Shown here: positions 47,070 to 55,790 of the stretch, piece by piece
Numbering within the stretch: position 1 is the first letter of the stretch
Layout of the letters: each line of letters begins with the position of its first letter
From: Marinobacter fonticola
Lineage (GTDB): Bacteria > Pseudomonadota > Gammaproteobacteria > Pseudomonadales > Oleiphilaceae
Direction: 5' to 3'
Length of the DNA: 64,000 bases
NCBI RefSeq assembly: GCF_008122265.1
Contig: NZ_CP043042.1
Coordinates: 1,054,001-1,118,000, forward strand
Program-made: the position numbers and the translations under genes
Notes under the pieces: model-generated
What the model saw: only the letters and a program-made list of their open reading frames with translations
What the model was told of the DNA's origin: nothing
Databases searched by the model: none

Positions 47070-48151
47070 TGGGGCGGCAGACCCGAGCCTATGTTGACCT
47101 TGAGGCTTTGCGTTACAACTTCCGTTTGGCACAGCGCCACGCTGGAGAAGCCGCAGCGATGGCGGTGGTTAAAGCGGACGGCTACGGCCACGGTCTTGAG
47201 GCGGTGGCCCGGGCGCTCGACAGCGAAGCAACGCGTTTTGCCGTTGCCAGCCTGGAGGAGGCCGAGCGCCTGCGTAGCGCCGGTATTGAGCAGCCCATCG
47301 TGCTACTCCAGGGGTTCCACGATCCGGATGATATCCGCACGTGCGTCAGCCTGGCTCTGGAGCCGGTAGTTCATAGCGAACACCAACTCGTGGCGATTGA
47401 GCAGGCGTCGCTAGGTGGTTCGCTTGCGGTCTGGCTGAAAATCAACACTGGCATGAACCGTTTGGGCTTTCCGCCCGCGGACGCCGACGCCGTGATCGCC
47501 AGAGCGCGCCTCATCGAGGGTGTGAACCTGCTGGGGTTGATGACCCACTACGCCTGTGCCGATGATCGTGACGAAACGATGACTGCGCATCAGAACGGGC
47601 TTTTTTCAGCGCTGGCCCGGCGCTATCCGGACTTGATGTTCAGTGCTTCCAATTCTGCCGGCCACTTCCGCGAATCCTCGCCGCGTTTCGACTGGACCCG
47701 GCCGGGCATCATGCTCTACGGGGCCACGCCCATGATTGCCGAATCCGCTGCCGAGCTAGGGCTGCGGGCCGTTATGACCTTGGAAGCCCGGCTCACCGCA
47801 ATCCGCACGCTCCAGCCAGGCGACGCTGTCGGCTATGGCTCAACCTGGCGTGCCGAGCAACCAACGCCGATGGGTATCGTGAGCATTGGCTATGGCGACG
47901 GCTATCCTCGCCACGCTCCCACCGGTACACCAATCTGGATCGATGGGGTACGGATAACAACTTTGGGCCGGGTATCCATGGATATGTTGGCGGTCAATCT
48001 AACGGCCGCGCCCCATGCGCGGCCCGGTGATAAGGTCGAGCTTTGGGGTGCCAATGTCCCGGTCGATGAAGTGGCCCGGCACGCGGGCACGATTGGCTAC
48101 GAGCTGCTCACCGGGGTGACGGCGCGGGTGCCGCGAGTATATTCGGAATAG
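47069..48151 (+). CDS. alr: alanine racemase
   Basis: Encodes 360 residues. It is a PLP enzyme converting L- to D-alanine for peptidoglycan. The PLP lysine K35 lies in VVKADGYGHG, the second catalytic Tyr in VGYGSTWRA, and IGYGDGYPRHAP and GRVSMDMLAVNL follow as usual. The start overlaps the dnaB stop, and dnaB-alr pairing is common in gammaproteobacteria. Confidence 0.97.
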   Translation: MGRQTRAYVDLEALRYNFRLAQRHAGEAAAMAVVKADGYGHGLEAVARALDSEATRFAVASLEEAERLRSAGIEQPIVLLQGFHDPDDIRTCVSLALEPVVHSEHQLVAIEQASLGGSLAVWLKINTGMNRLGFPPADADAVIARARLIEGVNLLGLMTHYACADDRDETMTAHQNGLFSALARRYPDLMFSASNSAGHFRESSPRFDWTRPGIMLYGATPMIAESAAELGLRAVMTLEARLTAIRTLQPGDAVGYGSTWRAEQPTPMGIVSIGYGDGYPRHAPTGTPIWIDGVRITTLGRVSMDMLAVNLTAAPHARPGDKVELWGANVPVDEVARHAGTIGYELLTGVTARVPRVYSE

Positions 48152-48202
48152 GGCCATGTAGGCATGATCCGCGTGGAACCCGCCGCCCCACGCGAGAGCC
48201 GA

Positions 48203-48562
48203 TTAACGGCTGGTTTCCGGCTCGAATATAATCTCCTCAATAAAGTCGAGGATCGCCGCCAGGCTTTTGTCGTCCAGCTTCTTAAGGACTTTGTGGATCA
48301 CCATCTTGCTGCCCTTGAGCATGCTGCTGATGCCGACTCTGGCCATGCCCATCAGCATGCCGCTGGCGTTTAGGCGGCGCAGCGGTTCCAGAAAGAAAAA
48401 ATCGAGTCCGTTTTCGGTCAGTTCGATAATCAGCGCGTACAACTCATCGATGGCGTGCTTGTCGGCCTTTCCGCGGTTACGCAAATCTTCAACGGTAAGC
48501 AGGGCCTTATTTCTCAGGGCGTCGGGAATGGGGGCAACGATATGACTCTGTTGTTTCAGCAT
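48203..48562 (-). CDS. small hypothetical protein
   Basis: Encodes 119 residues from the ATG at 48562 (MLKQQSHIVAPIPDALRNKALLTVEDL); an upstream in-frame GTG/TTG at 48676 is less likely. The chain is mostly helical, with KHAIDELYALIIELTENGLDFFFLEPLRRL and a basic stretch MLKGSKMVIHKVLKKL. No signal peptide or membrane segment. It is convergent with alr. I do not recognise a family. Confidence 0.65.
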   Translation of the reverse strand: MLKQQSHIVAPIPDALRNKALLTVEDLRNRGKADKHAIDELYALIIELTENGLDFFFLEPLRRLNASGMLMGMARVGISSMLKGSKMVIHKVLKKLDDKSLAAILDFIEEIIFEPETSR

Positions 48563-48755
48563 GTAGAATCCTGTTTCGGTTTCCGGATTGATTAGCCTGG
48601 AACGACTGTATTGTGATATAGCATAAGTCTGTTTCGATGGTGCGTATCCGGCTACTCCTTTCACTGCAAATGTCACCTTGCGGGGTACGAATTAACCGAA
48701 AGGCACACTAGAGCCCTTATTCTATTCGGGGCTGAAATCGGACCATTGGCTGTAG

Positions 48756-48856
48756 CCGTCTACTCTGCCTGTCAACAGAGTGAGTCGACGGTTCCTGACC
48801 GACTGAAGGGCCATTGAGTTAACGGTCAGTTCAATGGCATGCTGCCTGGGCAGCAT
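48756..48856 (+). other. run of three hairpins upstream of the RmlD-like gene
   Basis: The 381-base gap 48563-48943 holds three consecutive inverted repeats. First, CCGTC (48756-48760) with GACGG (48787-48791) enclosing ACTCTG/CAGAGT. Second, GCCATTGA (48810-48817) with TCAATGGC (48831-48838). Third, ATGCTGCC (48839-48846) with GGCAGCAT (48849-48856). The dense structure suggests a leader RNA or small RNA. No U-run follows the last stem. No known family is recognised. Confidence 0.4.
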
Positions 48857-48890
48857 CGCGATGTTCCCTGTAGCGTCAGATTACAGTTTT

Positions 48891-48928
48891 TGGCTTTCAA
48901 CGACAGTTGTGGCTTCCAACGATAACGG
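48891..48928. repeat. two tandem 19-bp units
   Basis: TGGCTTTCAACGACAGTTG (48891-48909) is followed by TGGCTTCCAACGATAACGG (48910-48928), ending 15 bases before the GTG of the RmlD-like gene. The first 13 bases differ at one position only. Confidence 0.6.
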
Positions 48929-48943
48929 AGCGAATGAGCCAGC

Positions 48944-49825
48944 GTGAATGTTCTTGTTGTACATGATTACGGTCCCTTGGGCCGCTTGGTCCTGGAGAGC
49001 CTAAGAGAGACGTCTTTGCCTATCCGTCCTTTGCTGATTAGCAAACCGGATGGCGTGGACATTTCTGCGCTGGAAGACTGGATTCCCGAAGATACCGATC
49101 TGATCGTCAATACGTTCTGGCACAACGATCCGGAACAGGCAGAGCGGGATCCGGAAGCCATCCGCCAATGGACCTTCTCTATCCCCATGGCGTTAGCCGA
49201 GTATGCCCGCGGCAGGGATATGGCTTTACTCCAACTCTCCACGTGCTATGTCTTCGATGGGCGCAAGCAGAGCGCTTACATCACCTCTAACCCCGGTCAG
49301 CCATTCAGCCAGCTTGGGAATTGGCAGTGGGAATCCGAGCAGGCGTTGCGCACGGTACTACCGCGTCACATGATTCTGCGCACCGGCTGGAGTCTGGATC
49401 GCTTTATCCGCAAGATTTCCGAGTCGACTAAGGGGGCAACGCAACTGGAGCTGTCGAGCCGCCATCGTGGCCAACCGGTGGCCATGAAGGATCTGGCCCG
49501 GGTGATTCGTGCGTTGGTGATGCAAATCGATTGCGGTGCGGAAGTGTGGGGTACCTATCAATACGCCGGCGCCGAAGAGATCAGCCAGTACGAACTCGGG
49601 CAAGCTATCGTAAATGCGCTGCCAGCCTTGGAGGATGTCCACGTCGTCGACGGCGTGCCGGCATGGGCGCGTCTGGAACCGGAGAATACCACGCTAGGCT
49701 GTATCAAGATCCGCAACACGTTCGGCGTTAAGCAGTTGCCCTGGCGTAATCGCCTAAAAGAAGAGTCCCAACTGGCGGCTCACCCTACCGAAGTCGCTTC
49801 GCCGGACCGCAAGGTTACGACCTGA
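48944..49825 (+). CDS. RmlD-like extended SDR protein, catalytic motif degraded
   Basis: Encodes 293 residues from a GTG at 48944; no ATG lies in frame nearby. It follows the RmlD/sugar-nucleotide reductase plan: NVLVVHDYGPLGRLVLESL as a modified Rossmann loop, IVNTFWHNDPEQAERDPEAIRQWT, LLQLSTCYVFDGRK, and RTGWSLDRF plus PVAMKDLARVIRALV later. The YxxxK dyad expected in the short-chain fold reads WQWESE, so ordinary reductase activity is doubtful. It may bind a sugar nucleotide or act as a regulator. No rhamnose genes are nearby. Confidence 0.75.
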   Translation: MNVLVVHDYGPLGRLVLESLRETSLPIRPLLISKPDGVDISALEDWIPEDTDLIVNTFWHNDPEQAERDPEAIRQWTFSIPMALAEYARGRDMALLQLSTCYVFDGRKQSAYITSNPGQPFSQLGNWQWESEQALRTVLPRHMILRTGWSLDRFIRKISESTKGATQLELSSRHRGQPVAMKDLARVIRALVMQIDCGAEVWGTYQYAGAEEISQYELGQAIVNALPALEDVHVVDGVPAWARLEPENTTLGCIKIRNTFGVKQLPWRNRLKEESQLAAHPTEVASPDRKVTT

Positions 49826-49965
49826 ATCCTGCCTCGGCCCTGTTTTGGCCAATCCTCAAGAGCTGAAGCTACACGGTGGCTACTCGCTTTGAGTTCGCAC
49901 AGTGGACGTGCGTTCGCCTATAGATCGCCTTTAGATAGAATTTTGGTCCGTTCTGTCGACGTCTT

Positions 49966-50003
49966 TAACGGCGAAGCCCATCTTGGATCGGACTTCGCCG
50001 CTT
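49966..50003. terminator. probable bidirectional terminator
   Basis: CGGCGAAG (49969-49976) pairs with CTTCGCCG (49993-50000) across a 16-base loop. It lies between the convergent RmlD-like and fabB genes, with AAC/TTT-like tracts on both sides. The long loop lowers confidence. Confidence 0.5.
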
Positions 50004-50016
50004 TCAAACGGGACTG

Positions 50017-51231
50017 TTAGCCCTCAGCGCGCTGGAATACCAGTGACGCGTTGGTGCCTCCAAAACCGAAGCTATTGGACATTACCCGGTCCAGATGGGC
50101 TGATTTCGCCTCTGGTCCGACAATCGGCATATGTGCAATTTCCGCATCCGGGGAATGGTAATTGGCGGTTCCGCTGATGTAGCCGCCTTTCAGCATTAGC
50201 AGCGAGTATATGGCCTCATGGACGCCCGCTGCGCCCAGGGAGTGGCCAGACAGGGACTTGGTGGAAGAAATGGCCGGGATGTGCTCACCGAACACGTTGC
50301 GCACGGCCTTCATTTCCGCCACATCGCCAACCGGTGTACTGGTGCCATGGGCGTTGATGTAGTCGATCTTGCCTTCAACGGTGGACAGCGATTGATTCAT
50401 GCAACGTTGAGCACCCTCGCCGGACGGGGCCACCATGTCATGACCGTCGCTGGTAGCGCCATAGCCCACCAGTTCGGCGATAATCGGCGCGCCGCGCTTG
50501 ATGGCGTGTTCCATCTCTTCGACCACCAACATACCGCCACCGCCGGCAATCACGAAACCATCACGGCCGCTATCGAAGGGTCGAGACGCGGTTTCGGGCT
50601 TGTCGTTGTACTTGGTCGAGAGCGCCCCCATGGCATCGAACAGCATGGTTAGCGTCCAGTCCTCTTCCTCTCCGCCGCCGGCAAAGACGATGTCCTGCTT
50701 GCCAGCCTGGATTTGCTCCATGGCATGGCCGATGCAGTGAGCGCTGGTGGCGCACGCGGATGACATGGAATAGTTCACGCCGCGGATCTTGAAAGAGGTG
50801 GCCAGACAGGCGGACACCGTGCTGGTCATAATCCGTGGCACCATGTAGGGGCCAATACGCTTGACGCCACGCTCGCGCATAATGTCCACGGCTTCCACCT
50901 GGCTGGCGCAAGAGGCGCCGCCGGAGCCTGCAATCAGGCCGGTACGGTCATTGGATACCAGGCTGTCGTCGAGCTTGGCCGAAGTAATCGCTTCCTGCAT
51001 GGCCAGGTAGCTGTACATCGCAGATTGGCCCATGAAGCGCCGCGACTTGCGATCGATGGCGGATGTATCCACGTCCACCGACCCCGAGACCTGGCTGCGA
51101 AAGCCCTTGTCCCGATAAGTTTCGTTGAAGCGAATACCTGAACGGCCCGCTTTCAGGCTGTCGTTGACTTCATCGATGTTGTTACCGAGGCAAGAAACAA
51201 TACCCATACCGGTAATCACCACACGTCTCAT
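50017..51231 (-). CDS. fabB: beta-ketoacyl-ACP synthase I
   Basis: Encodes 404 residues from the ATG at 51231, which has GGAGACTGCG before it; an ATG 12 bases upstream has no such site. FabB elongates acyl-ACP and is needed for unsaturated fatty acids. The catalytic Cys is C160 in [11 protein letters not shown], with the two active His in [11 protein letters not shown] and [11 protein letters not shown]. In pseudomonads and relatives fabB often follows fabA; no fabA is adjacent here. Confidence 0.95.
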   Translation of the reverse strand: MRRVVITGMGIVSCLGNNIDEVNDSLKAGRSGIRFNETYRDKGFRSQVSGSVDVDTSAIDRKSRRFMGQSAMYSYLAMQEAITSAKLDDSLVSNDRTGLIAGSGGASCASQVEAVDIMRERGVKRIGPYMVPRIMTSTVSACLATSFKIRGVNYSMSSACATSAHCIGHAMEQIQAGKQDIVFAGGGEEEDWTLTMLFDAMGALSTKYNDKPETASRPFDSGRDGFVIAGGGGMLVVEEMEHAIKRGAPIIAELVGYGATSDGHDMVAPSGEGAQRCMNQSLSTVEGKIDYINAHGTSTPVGDVAEMKAVRNVFGEHIPAISSTKSLSGHSLGAAGVHEAIYSLLMLKGGYISGTANYHSPDAEIAHMPIVGPEAKSAHLDRVMSNSFGFGGTNASLVFQRAEG

Positions 51232-51477
51232 CGCAGTCTCCATTCGTGACGTGGTATTTAGATTGACCCATTCTAGGCCTTAAAGGGGGATATAAGAAAT
51301 GTGACCTTGGTCGAGGCGAGCCAGCCAGTGTGCCTCAGCATAAGTTCGTCGCCTCGTAGCGGCCCCAGGCACGCTGACAGACGGGGAGCAGTCGGTTGAT
51401 GCGCAGATAAACGGGGCCTGACGGCGCCGGACCTATCCGATAGACTTTAAGGGTTTCCGCAAACAGGGAGGACATCG

Positions 51478-52329
51478 ATGATGACGGATCGGGTGTTGCA
51501 GGACTTGTTGGCCCAGGCCGGTCTTCCGGACGTCGCCGGCGGCGAGGGTTCGGCGGGCGGGAGCGTCGGTCAGACATCGCGGATAACGCTGGCGGACGGG
51601 GGGGAGGTGTTCTTCAAACGCCAGCGCCATGCGCCGGATAATTTTTTCGGTGCCGAGGCTCAAGGCTTACAGGCTCTGGCAAGCACCGGCGCGATTCGTG
51701 TGCCCGAAGTGCTGGCTGTCAGCGATGCAGGTCTGCTTCTGGAATGGCTCTCCGGCTCACCAGCGGGCGATTACGCCGAGCGTCTCGGCGAGCAGTTGGC
51801 CACGCTTCACGCGCACACGTCGGATGCTTTCGGTTTCGATGGGGATAACTTCTGTGGCCTGACGCCCCAGCCGAATCCACGGATGGACGATGGTTTTGCC
51901 TTCTTTGCGCAAGCGCGCTTAGGACATCAGGCGCAACTTGCGCAGCGGCGTGGTCTGCTGAAATCGGCCGACATCAAACGTATTGAGGTAATCTCGGCGC
52001 GGCTGTCCGACTGGATTCCGCGCCAGCCCGCAAGCCTGATTCACGGCGATCTGTGGAGCGGCAACATCCACTGTGGCCCGGCGGGGGAGCCCGCCATCAT
52101 CGATCCGGCCGCACACTACGGATGGGCGGAAGCGGACCTGGCGATGACCACGTTGTTCGGGCGGCAGTCCCCGGCCTTTTATCAGGCTTACGCAGAAGCC
52201 TCCGGGCTCGATCCGGATTGGGAGGAGAGGATCCCGCTGTACAACCTCTACCACCTGCTCAATCACCTGAATCTGTTTGGCGGCGGTTACCTGTCGTCGG
52301 TGCGGGCGGTATTGGACCGATTTGCCTGA
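51478..52329 (+). CDS. fructosamine-kinase-family protein
   Basis: Encodes 283 residues from an ATG behind CAGGGAGGACATCG. It matches the FN3K/fructosamine-kinase family of aminoglycoside-phosphotransferase fold: GGEVFFKRQ (ATP-binding Lys), a kinase-like middle, LIHGDLWSGNIH (catalytic loop) and IIDPAAHYGWAEADLAMTTLF (metal-binding). Family members phosphorylate ribulosamine or fructosamine adducts on proteins as glycation repair. Substrate in bacteria is inferred only. It is convergent with lipA. Confidence 0.9.
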   Translation: MMTDRVLQDLLAQAGLPDVAGGEGSAGGSVGQTSRITLADGGEVFFKRQRHAPDNFFGAEAQGLQALASTGAIRVPEVLAVSDAGLLLEWLSGSPAGDYAERLGEQLATLHAHTSDAFGFDGDNFCGLTPQPNPRMDDGFAFFAQARLGHQAQLAQRRGLLKSADIKRIEVISARLSDWIPRQPASLIHGDLWSGNIHCGPAGEPAIIDPAAHYGWAEADLAMTTLFGRQSPAFYQAYAEASGLDPDWEERIPLYNLYHLLNHLNLFGGGYLSSVRAVLDRFA

Positions 52330-52414
52330 GGCGTCTCTAAATACCAGCTGGTTCAGCTTGGCTAACCATGCGCACAGGTAACAAGGCAAGAGTGTTGACG
52401 CAGAACCGAACGCG

Positions 52415-53458
52415 TTAATCCACGGCCTTAAGCGGGATCAAGTTATCGTCGGACGACTCAGGTACCGCCGGCATGGCCAGGCCCAGGTTGTTCTTCTCGA
52501 ACACCCGGTCGGCGCGATAACTCGAGCGCACCATAGGGCCGGAGGGCACTTCCATGAAGCCTTTCTCAAGGCCGATGTCCCGGTAGCGATTGAATTCGTC
52601 AGGGGTGACGTAACGCTCTACCGGCAAGTGGTTTGGGGTAGGGCGCAGGTACTGGCCCAGGGTCAGGATATCCACGCCGACCGCCCGCAGGTCATCCATG
52701 GTTTGCAGGATTTCCTCGTCGGTCTCGCCCAGGCCAAGCATGATGCTGGTCTTGGTCAGCACATCCGGACGGTGCTTCTTGGCGTGTTCCAGCACCTTGA
52801 GGGTTTTCTCGTAACCGGCACGCGTATCCCGTACGTAGTGAGTCAGGCGCTCGACGGTTTCCACGTTCTGAGCAAAAACGTCAAGGCCGGAATCCACGAC
52901 CTTCTCGATAGACTCATGCACGCCGTCAAAATCCGGAGTCAGTGCCTCCACCGCCACTTGCGGTGTGCGGGCCTTGATCGCGCTGACGCACGCCGCGTAG
53001 TGGGCCGCGCCGCCGTCATCCAGATCGTCCCGGTCCACTGACGTCAGCACGATGTAGCGTAGGCCCATCAACTCCACTGACTTGGCGGTGTTTTCCGGTT
53101 CTTCCGTATCTAGCCAGCCTTTGGGATTGCCCGTGTCCACCGCGCAGAACTTGCAGGCCCGGGTACAGACCGAGCCCATGACCATGATGGTCGCCGTCCC
53201 ATTGTTCCAGCATTCGCCAATGTTGGGGCAGTGCGACTCCTGACAGACAGTGCTCAAGCGATGTTCGCTAACGTTGCGACGCACTGCGTCGAAGCGCTCG
53301 CCACCGGGCATGCGTGCGCGAAGCCAACTCGGTTTGCGGCTGACCGGCGTGGAAGAGGCCTTTGACGAACGTTTGACACCGTCCTTGATGGCCGAGAATC
53401 CCTGCTCACTCCGGTATTTTGAGCCACTGGTAATGCGGTTGCTGGCGCCATCAGTCAT
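52415..53458 (-). CDS. lipA: lipoyl synthase
   Basis: Encodes 347 residues. It is a radical-SAM enzyme inserting two sulfurs into octanoyl-lipoyl domains. The auxiliary cluster Cys are in [14 protein letters not shown], the radical-SAM CxxxCxxC is CTRACKFC, and [20 protein letters not shown] ends the chain. The N-terminus has a 40-residue Ser/Lys-rich extension. It is not next to lipB, which lies 26 kb away on the other strand. Confidence 0.96.
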   Translation of the reverse strand: MTDGASNRITSGSKYRSEQGFSAIKDGVKRSSKASSTPVSRKPSWLRARMPGGERFDAVRRNVSEHRLSTVCQESHCPNIGECWNNGTATIMVMGSVCTRACKFCAVDTGNPKGWLDTEEPENTAKSVELMGLRYIVLTSVDRDDLDDGGAAHYAACVSAIKARTPQVAVEALTPDFDGVHESIEKVVDSGLDVFAQNVETVERLTHYVRDTRAGYEKTLKVLEHAKKHRPDVLTKTSIMLGLGETDEEILQTMDDLRAVGVDILTLGQYLRPTPNHLPVERYVTPDEFNRYRDIGLEKGFMEVPSGPMVRSSYRADRVFEKNNLGLAMPAVPESSDDNLIPLKAVD

Positions 53459-53574
53459 GAAGAGTGCTGCTCACTGCGGTTTTGGGGAATAGATCCCATT
53501 AGGTTAATGAAGCCGACCAAGCCTTACAAGCGGTATACGCCGAATGTCCCACGGTGGACGTCGTTAAAAACCGA

Positions 53575-53616
53575 AAGCCAGAGCCCAGCTACACCAAGCC
53601 AGAACCCTGCTACACC
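53575..53616. repeat. two tandem 21-bp units at the end of the LysR gene
   Basis: A 21-base unit starting AAGCCAGAGCCC at 53575-53595 is repeated at 53596-53616 with two changes. The second copy covers the stop codon and last residues of the LysR-type gene, so the repeat straddles the coding end. It lies in the gap downstream of lipA and LysR. Confidence 0.7.
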
Positions 53617-54479
53617 GGCATGACCCAGGGCGACATACCGTCCCGAACGACCGTGCGAAGTCCCTCCATGCCGCGACCGACCGCGCCTGTTTCGTCGTTT
53701 TGGGTGGTCACCATGTAGGAGGGGTAAGGAAATGCAGGTGCATTGGGTACGCGGTAGAGGCGTTCTTCCTCTAGCAGGCTGCGGATGGCCCGTTCGCGGA
53801 AGTAACCCGCGCCACCAGCGGAGAGGATGTAGCTCAGGCCAAGGGGCCCCATGCCGACGAAGATGCCCGAGCGCTTGAGCGAGGGGAAGGTCTTATCGTG
53901 CTGGGCAGAGAATTCCGGCCCCCAATCGACATAGACATAGTGCTCGTTCTCCGCTGTGGCGCCGGAGGGGTCGGTGGTAACCATGATCAGCCGCTCCTCC
54001 TCCAGCATTTCCACGACCAGCCCCGGGTGGTACATCGGCGAGTAGACCACAGCGATATCCAGCACCCCACGCTCCACCTTGCCGATCAGACCTGTGGCGT
54101 CTCCCACTTCCGTTCGCAGGGCGATCTCCGGACAGTGCTGTCGCATCCATACCAGCCAGTTGAGCAGCAGCGGGTTCCACAGACTCAACTCGCCGCCTAC
54201 CGAGAGGACATGCTGGTGCTCGGTGGAGACATTCACATCGTGCCGGGCTCGCTCCCAGACCTGCAGGATCGACATCGCCGAGGGCATAAAACGATCCCCC
54301 TGGGGCGTCAGCGAGGCGCCGTGTCGTCCACGCTCGAACAGCGCCTGGCCCAGTTGAGTTTCCAGTGAGCGGATGCGTGCGGTTACGGTGGTCTGGGAGA
54401 TGTTGAGCCGATCGGCCGCTTTTACGAAGCTACCGGTTTCGGCCACCACCAGAAATGTTTTGGCGAGCTCTGTATCCAT
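53610..54479 (-). CDS. LysR-family transcriptional regulator
   Basis: Encodes 289 residues. The winged helix-turn-helix is clear: FLVVAETGSFVKAADRLNISQTTVTARIRSLETQLGQALF, then RHGASLTPQGDRF. The effector domain of type-2 periplasmic-binding fold fills 90-289. The target and inducer are unknown. It faces away from the Crp-like regulator across a gap holding an MITE-like inverted repeat, and no metabolic gene is adjacent that clearly names a target. Confidence 0.93.
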   Translation of the reverse strand: MDTELAKTFLVVAETGSFVKAADRLNISQTTVTARIRSLETQLGQALFERGRHGASLTPQGDRFMPSAMSILQVWERARHDVNVSTEHQHVLSVGGELSLWNPLLLNWLVWMRQHCPEIALRTEVGDATGLIGKVERGVLDIAVVYSPMYHPGLVVEMLEEERLIMVTTDPSGATAENEHYVYVDWGPEFSAQHDKTFPSLKRSGIFVGMGPLGLSYILSAGGAGYFRERAIRSLLEEERLYRVPNAPAFPYPSYMVTTQNDETGAVGRGMEGLRTVVRDGMSPWVMPV

Positions 54480-54590
54480 ATTTTTCGTTAAAAGATCATC
54501 GTTTCAATGAAAAATTTTGCTTAATAGAAGCAATATAAATCAGTTTTTGTGAGTGATGGCAAGTGCAATAATAGCGAGCTAACGATCTCA

Positions 54591-54660
54591 GGGAACCTCC
54601 GATTAAGTCTTTTGGCTCACCTGAAAGCCAGAAACGCCCAGAGACTTAATCAGAGGTTTC
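54591..54660. mobile_element. 70-bp MITE-like inverted repeat (IS5/IS1031-type ends)
   Basis: The left end GGGAACCTCCGATTAAGTCT (from 54591) and the right end, read on the other strand, GAAACCTCTGATTAAGTCT (to 54660), are near-identical arms of 19-20 bases. The element is flanked by TCA on each side (54588-54590 and 54661-54663), within a CTCAG context, fitting the TNA target duplication of some IS5/IS1031-group elements. There is no transposase. It sits 24 bases before the Crp-like gene start. The family link is an inference from arm and target pattern. Confidence 0.55.
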
Positions 54661-54683
54661 TCAGTTAGGGTGGAGTTATGTAA

Positions 54684-55427
54684 ATGGGCAAACGCGATGA
54701 TGTTCTCGTTTCATCTGCCTCGCAGGTTCTGAACCAGCCGTCCTCATCACCTTGTTTAGCCAATGAAATTCCCGAAGCCTATGCCTGGGCCTCCCAGGAA
54801 TCCGGCGAAGGACGGGTGCGGGCGGTTCGCAACAGCTTGGCTAGGGTGTTGGGTTGGGGAATGCCCGATAGGCTTTCCCGCTCCCGGCGGCAACGCCTCG
54901 ATGAGATGGTTGCGCTATTCGAACATCGTTCCTACGGCGCCGAAGTCAATCTCGAGACCCGAAACCAGACCTGGCAGCGCATCTACCTGATGGAGTACGG
55001 CGTTGCACGGCTTTATCGTAAGAACGACGAAGGCCGAGTCAGCATCCACCATTTCTTCGACGAGGGCAGCGCCATCTGGCCGGTCTTTGCCCGAACGCGC
55101 TCCGAGCGCAATACCCTTTGCCTCACCACGGTTACGCCATGCACCGTCTGGGAAGCCGACTTTCGCCCCTTCCGCGAGCTGATCAAGCAGGATGGCGATG
55201 GTGCTTGGGCGCATTTTGCTCTTGCACTGATGGAAGAACTGGCCGAGCGATCAACCATGCGCGAGTTCGAACGCCAGACGCTCAGCGCGGAGGAGCGCTA
55301 CCAGATCATGGTGCGCGACTATCCGGAACTGGTGGAGCGGGTGCCGGATTACCAGCTCGCCGCTTGGCTGGGTGTGGCTACCGCCACGTACTCCCGGCTC
55401 AAAAATGGTCGTAGCCGCCGCCACTAG
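54684..55427 (+). CDS. Crp/Fnr-family regulator, cNMP-binding-like
   Basis: Encodes 247 residues. A cNMP-type beta-roll (about 75-175) is seen in RIYLMEYGVARLYRK, VSIHHFFDEGSAIWP and TPCTVWEADF. A C-terminal winged helix-turn-helix follows (YPELVERVPDYQLAAWLGVATATYSRLK). The N-terminal 50 residues are unrelated and may be flexible. The typical Crp glycine and effector-binding residues are not obvious, so the ligand is unknown. Immediately upstream lies the MITE-like repeat, which may affect its promoter. It is divergent from the LysR gene. Confidence 0.82.
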   Translation: MGKRDDVLVSSASQVLNQPSSSPCLANEIPEAYAWASQESGEGRVRAVRNSLARVLGWGMPDRLSRSRRQRLDEMVALFEHRSYGAEVNLETRNQTWQRIYLMEYGVARLYRKNDEGRVSIHHFFDEGSAIWPVFARTRSERNTLCLTTVTPCTVWEADFRPFRELIKQDGDGAWAHFALALMEELAERSTMREFERQTLSAEERYQIMVRDYPELVERVPDYQLAAWLGVATATYSRLKNGRSRRH

Positions 55428-55473
55428 CTTTTTGCCAGGAGACGTCGGTCCTCTTCCAAGCCATTGCTCTATA

Positions 55474-55505
55474 GGTCCGCTGGACGCATGGCGGACCGAT
55501 TTCTT
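55474..55505 (+). terminator. terminator after the Crp-like gene
   Basis: GGTCCGC (55474-55480) and GCGGACC (55491-55497) form a 7-bp stem with a 10-base loop, followed by GATTTCTTTCCC, about 45 bases after the stop codon. Confidence 0.6.
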
Positions 55506-55607
55506 TCCCTTCTCAATCCCCTGCACGTTAGCAAATATTCCCACAGAGCAAATGGGCTGCTTGCCAAGAGCTCGTGGCGCTTGTGGCCGTGTTCATCTTG
55601 CTTCTGA

Positions 55608-55646
55608 GTGAGAGTACTGCGTGAGCGTACTGAGTGAGAGCGTCGA
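55608..55646. repeat. three 13-bp direct repeats upstream of a sigma-54-type promoter
   Basis: GTGAGAGTACTGC (55608-55620), GTGAGCGTACTGA (55621-55633) and GTGAGAGCGTCGA (55634-55646) follow each other without spacers. They end 77 bases before the -24 element of the putative promoter, the place where an enhancer-binding protein would bind. The rest of the 55428-55790 gap contains the terminator and this promoter. Confidence 0.6.
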
Positions 55647-55723
55647 TTTTATTTACATGTGGCGATGCAGCGCGGCTTGTAATGTTTCGTTAACAGATTG
55701 GTTGTAGAACTGAACTCGCTGAC

Positions 55724-55739
55724 TGGCTTGACAATTGCT
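55724..55739 (+). promoter_or_regulatory. sigma-54 (RpoN) type promoter of the PEP-CTERM gene
   Basis: TGGCTTGACAATTGCT has GG at -24 and GC at -12 with the obligatory 10 bases between them, and departs from the TGGCACRNNNNTTGCW consensus at two positions only. The start would be near 55751, about 40 bases before the ATG. The TTGACA inside it has no matching -10. Confidence 0.6.
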
Positions 55740-55790
55740 TCATCCGGCGCGAGCCAATGACGGCTCATTTTCAATTTACAGGGACGCGTT

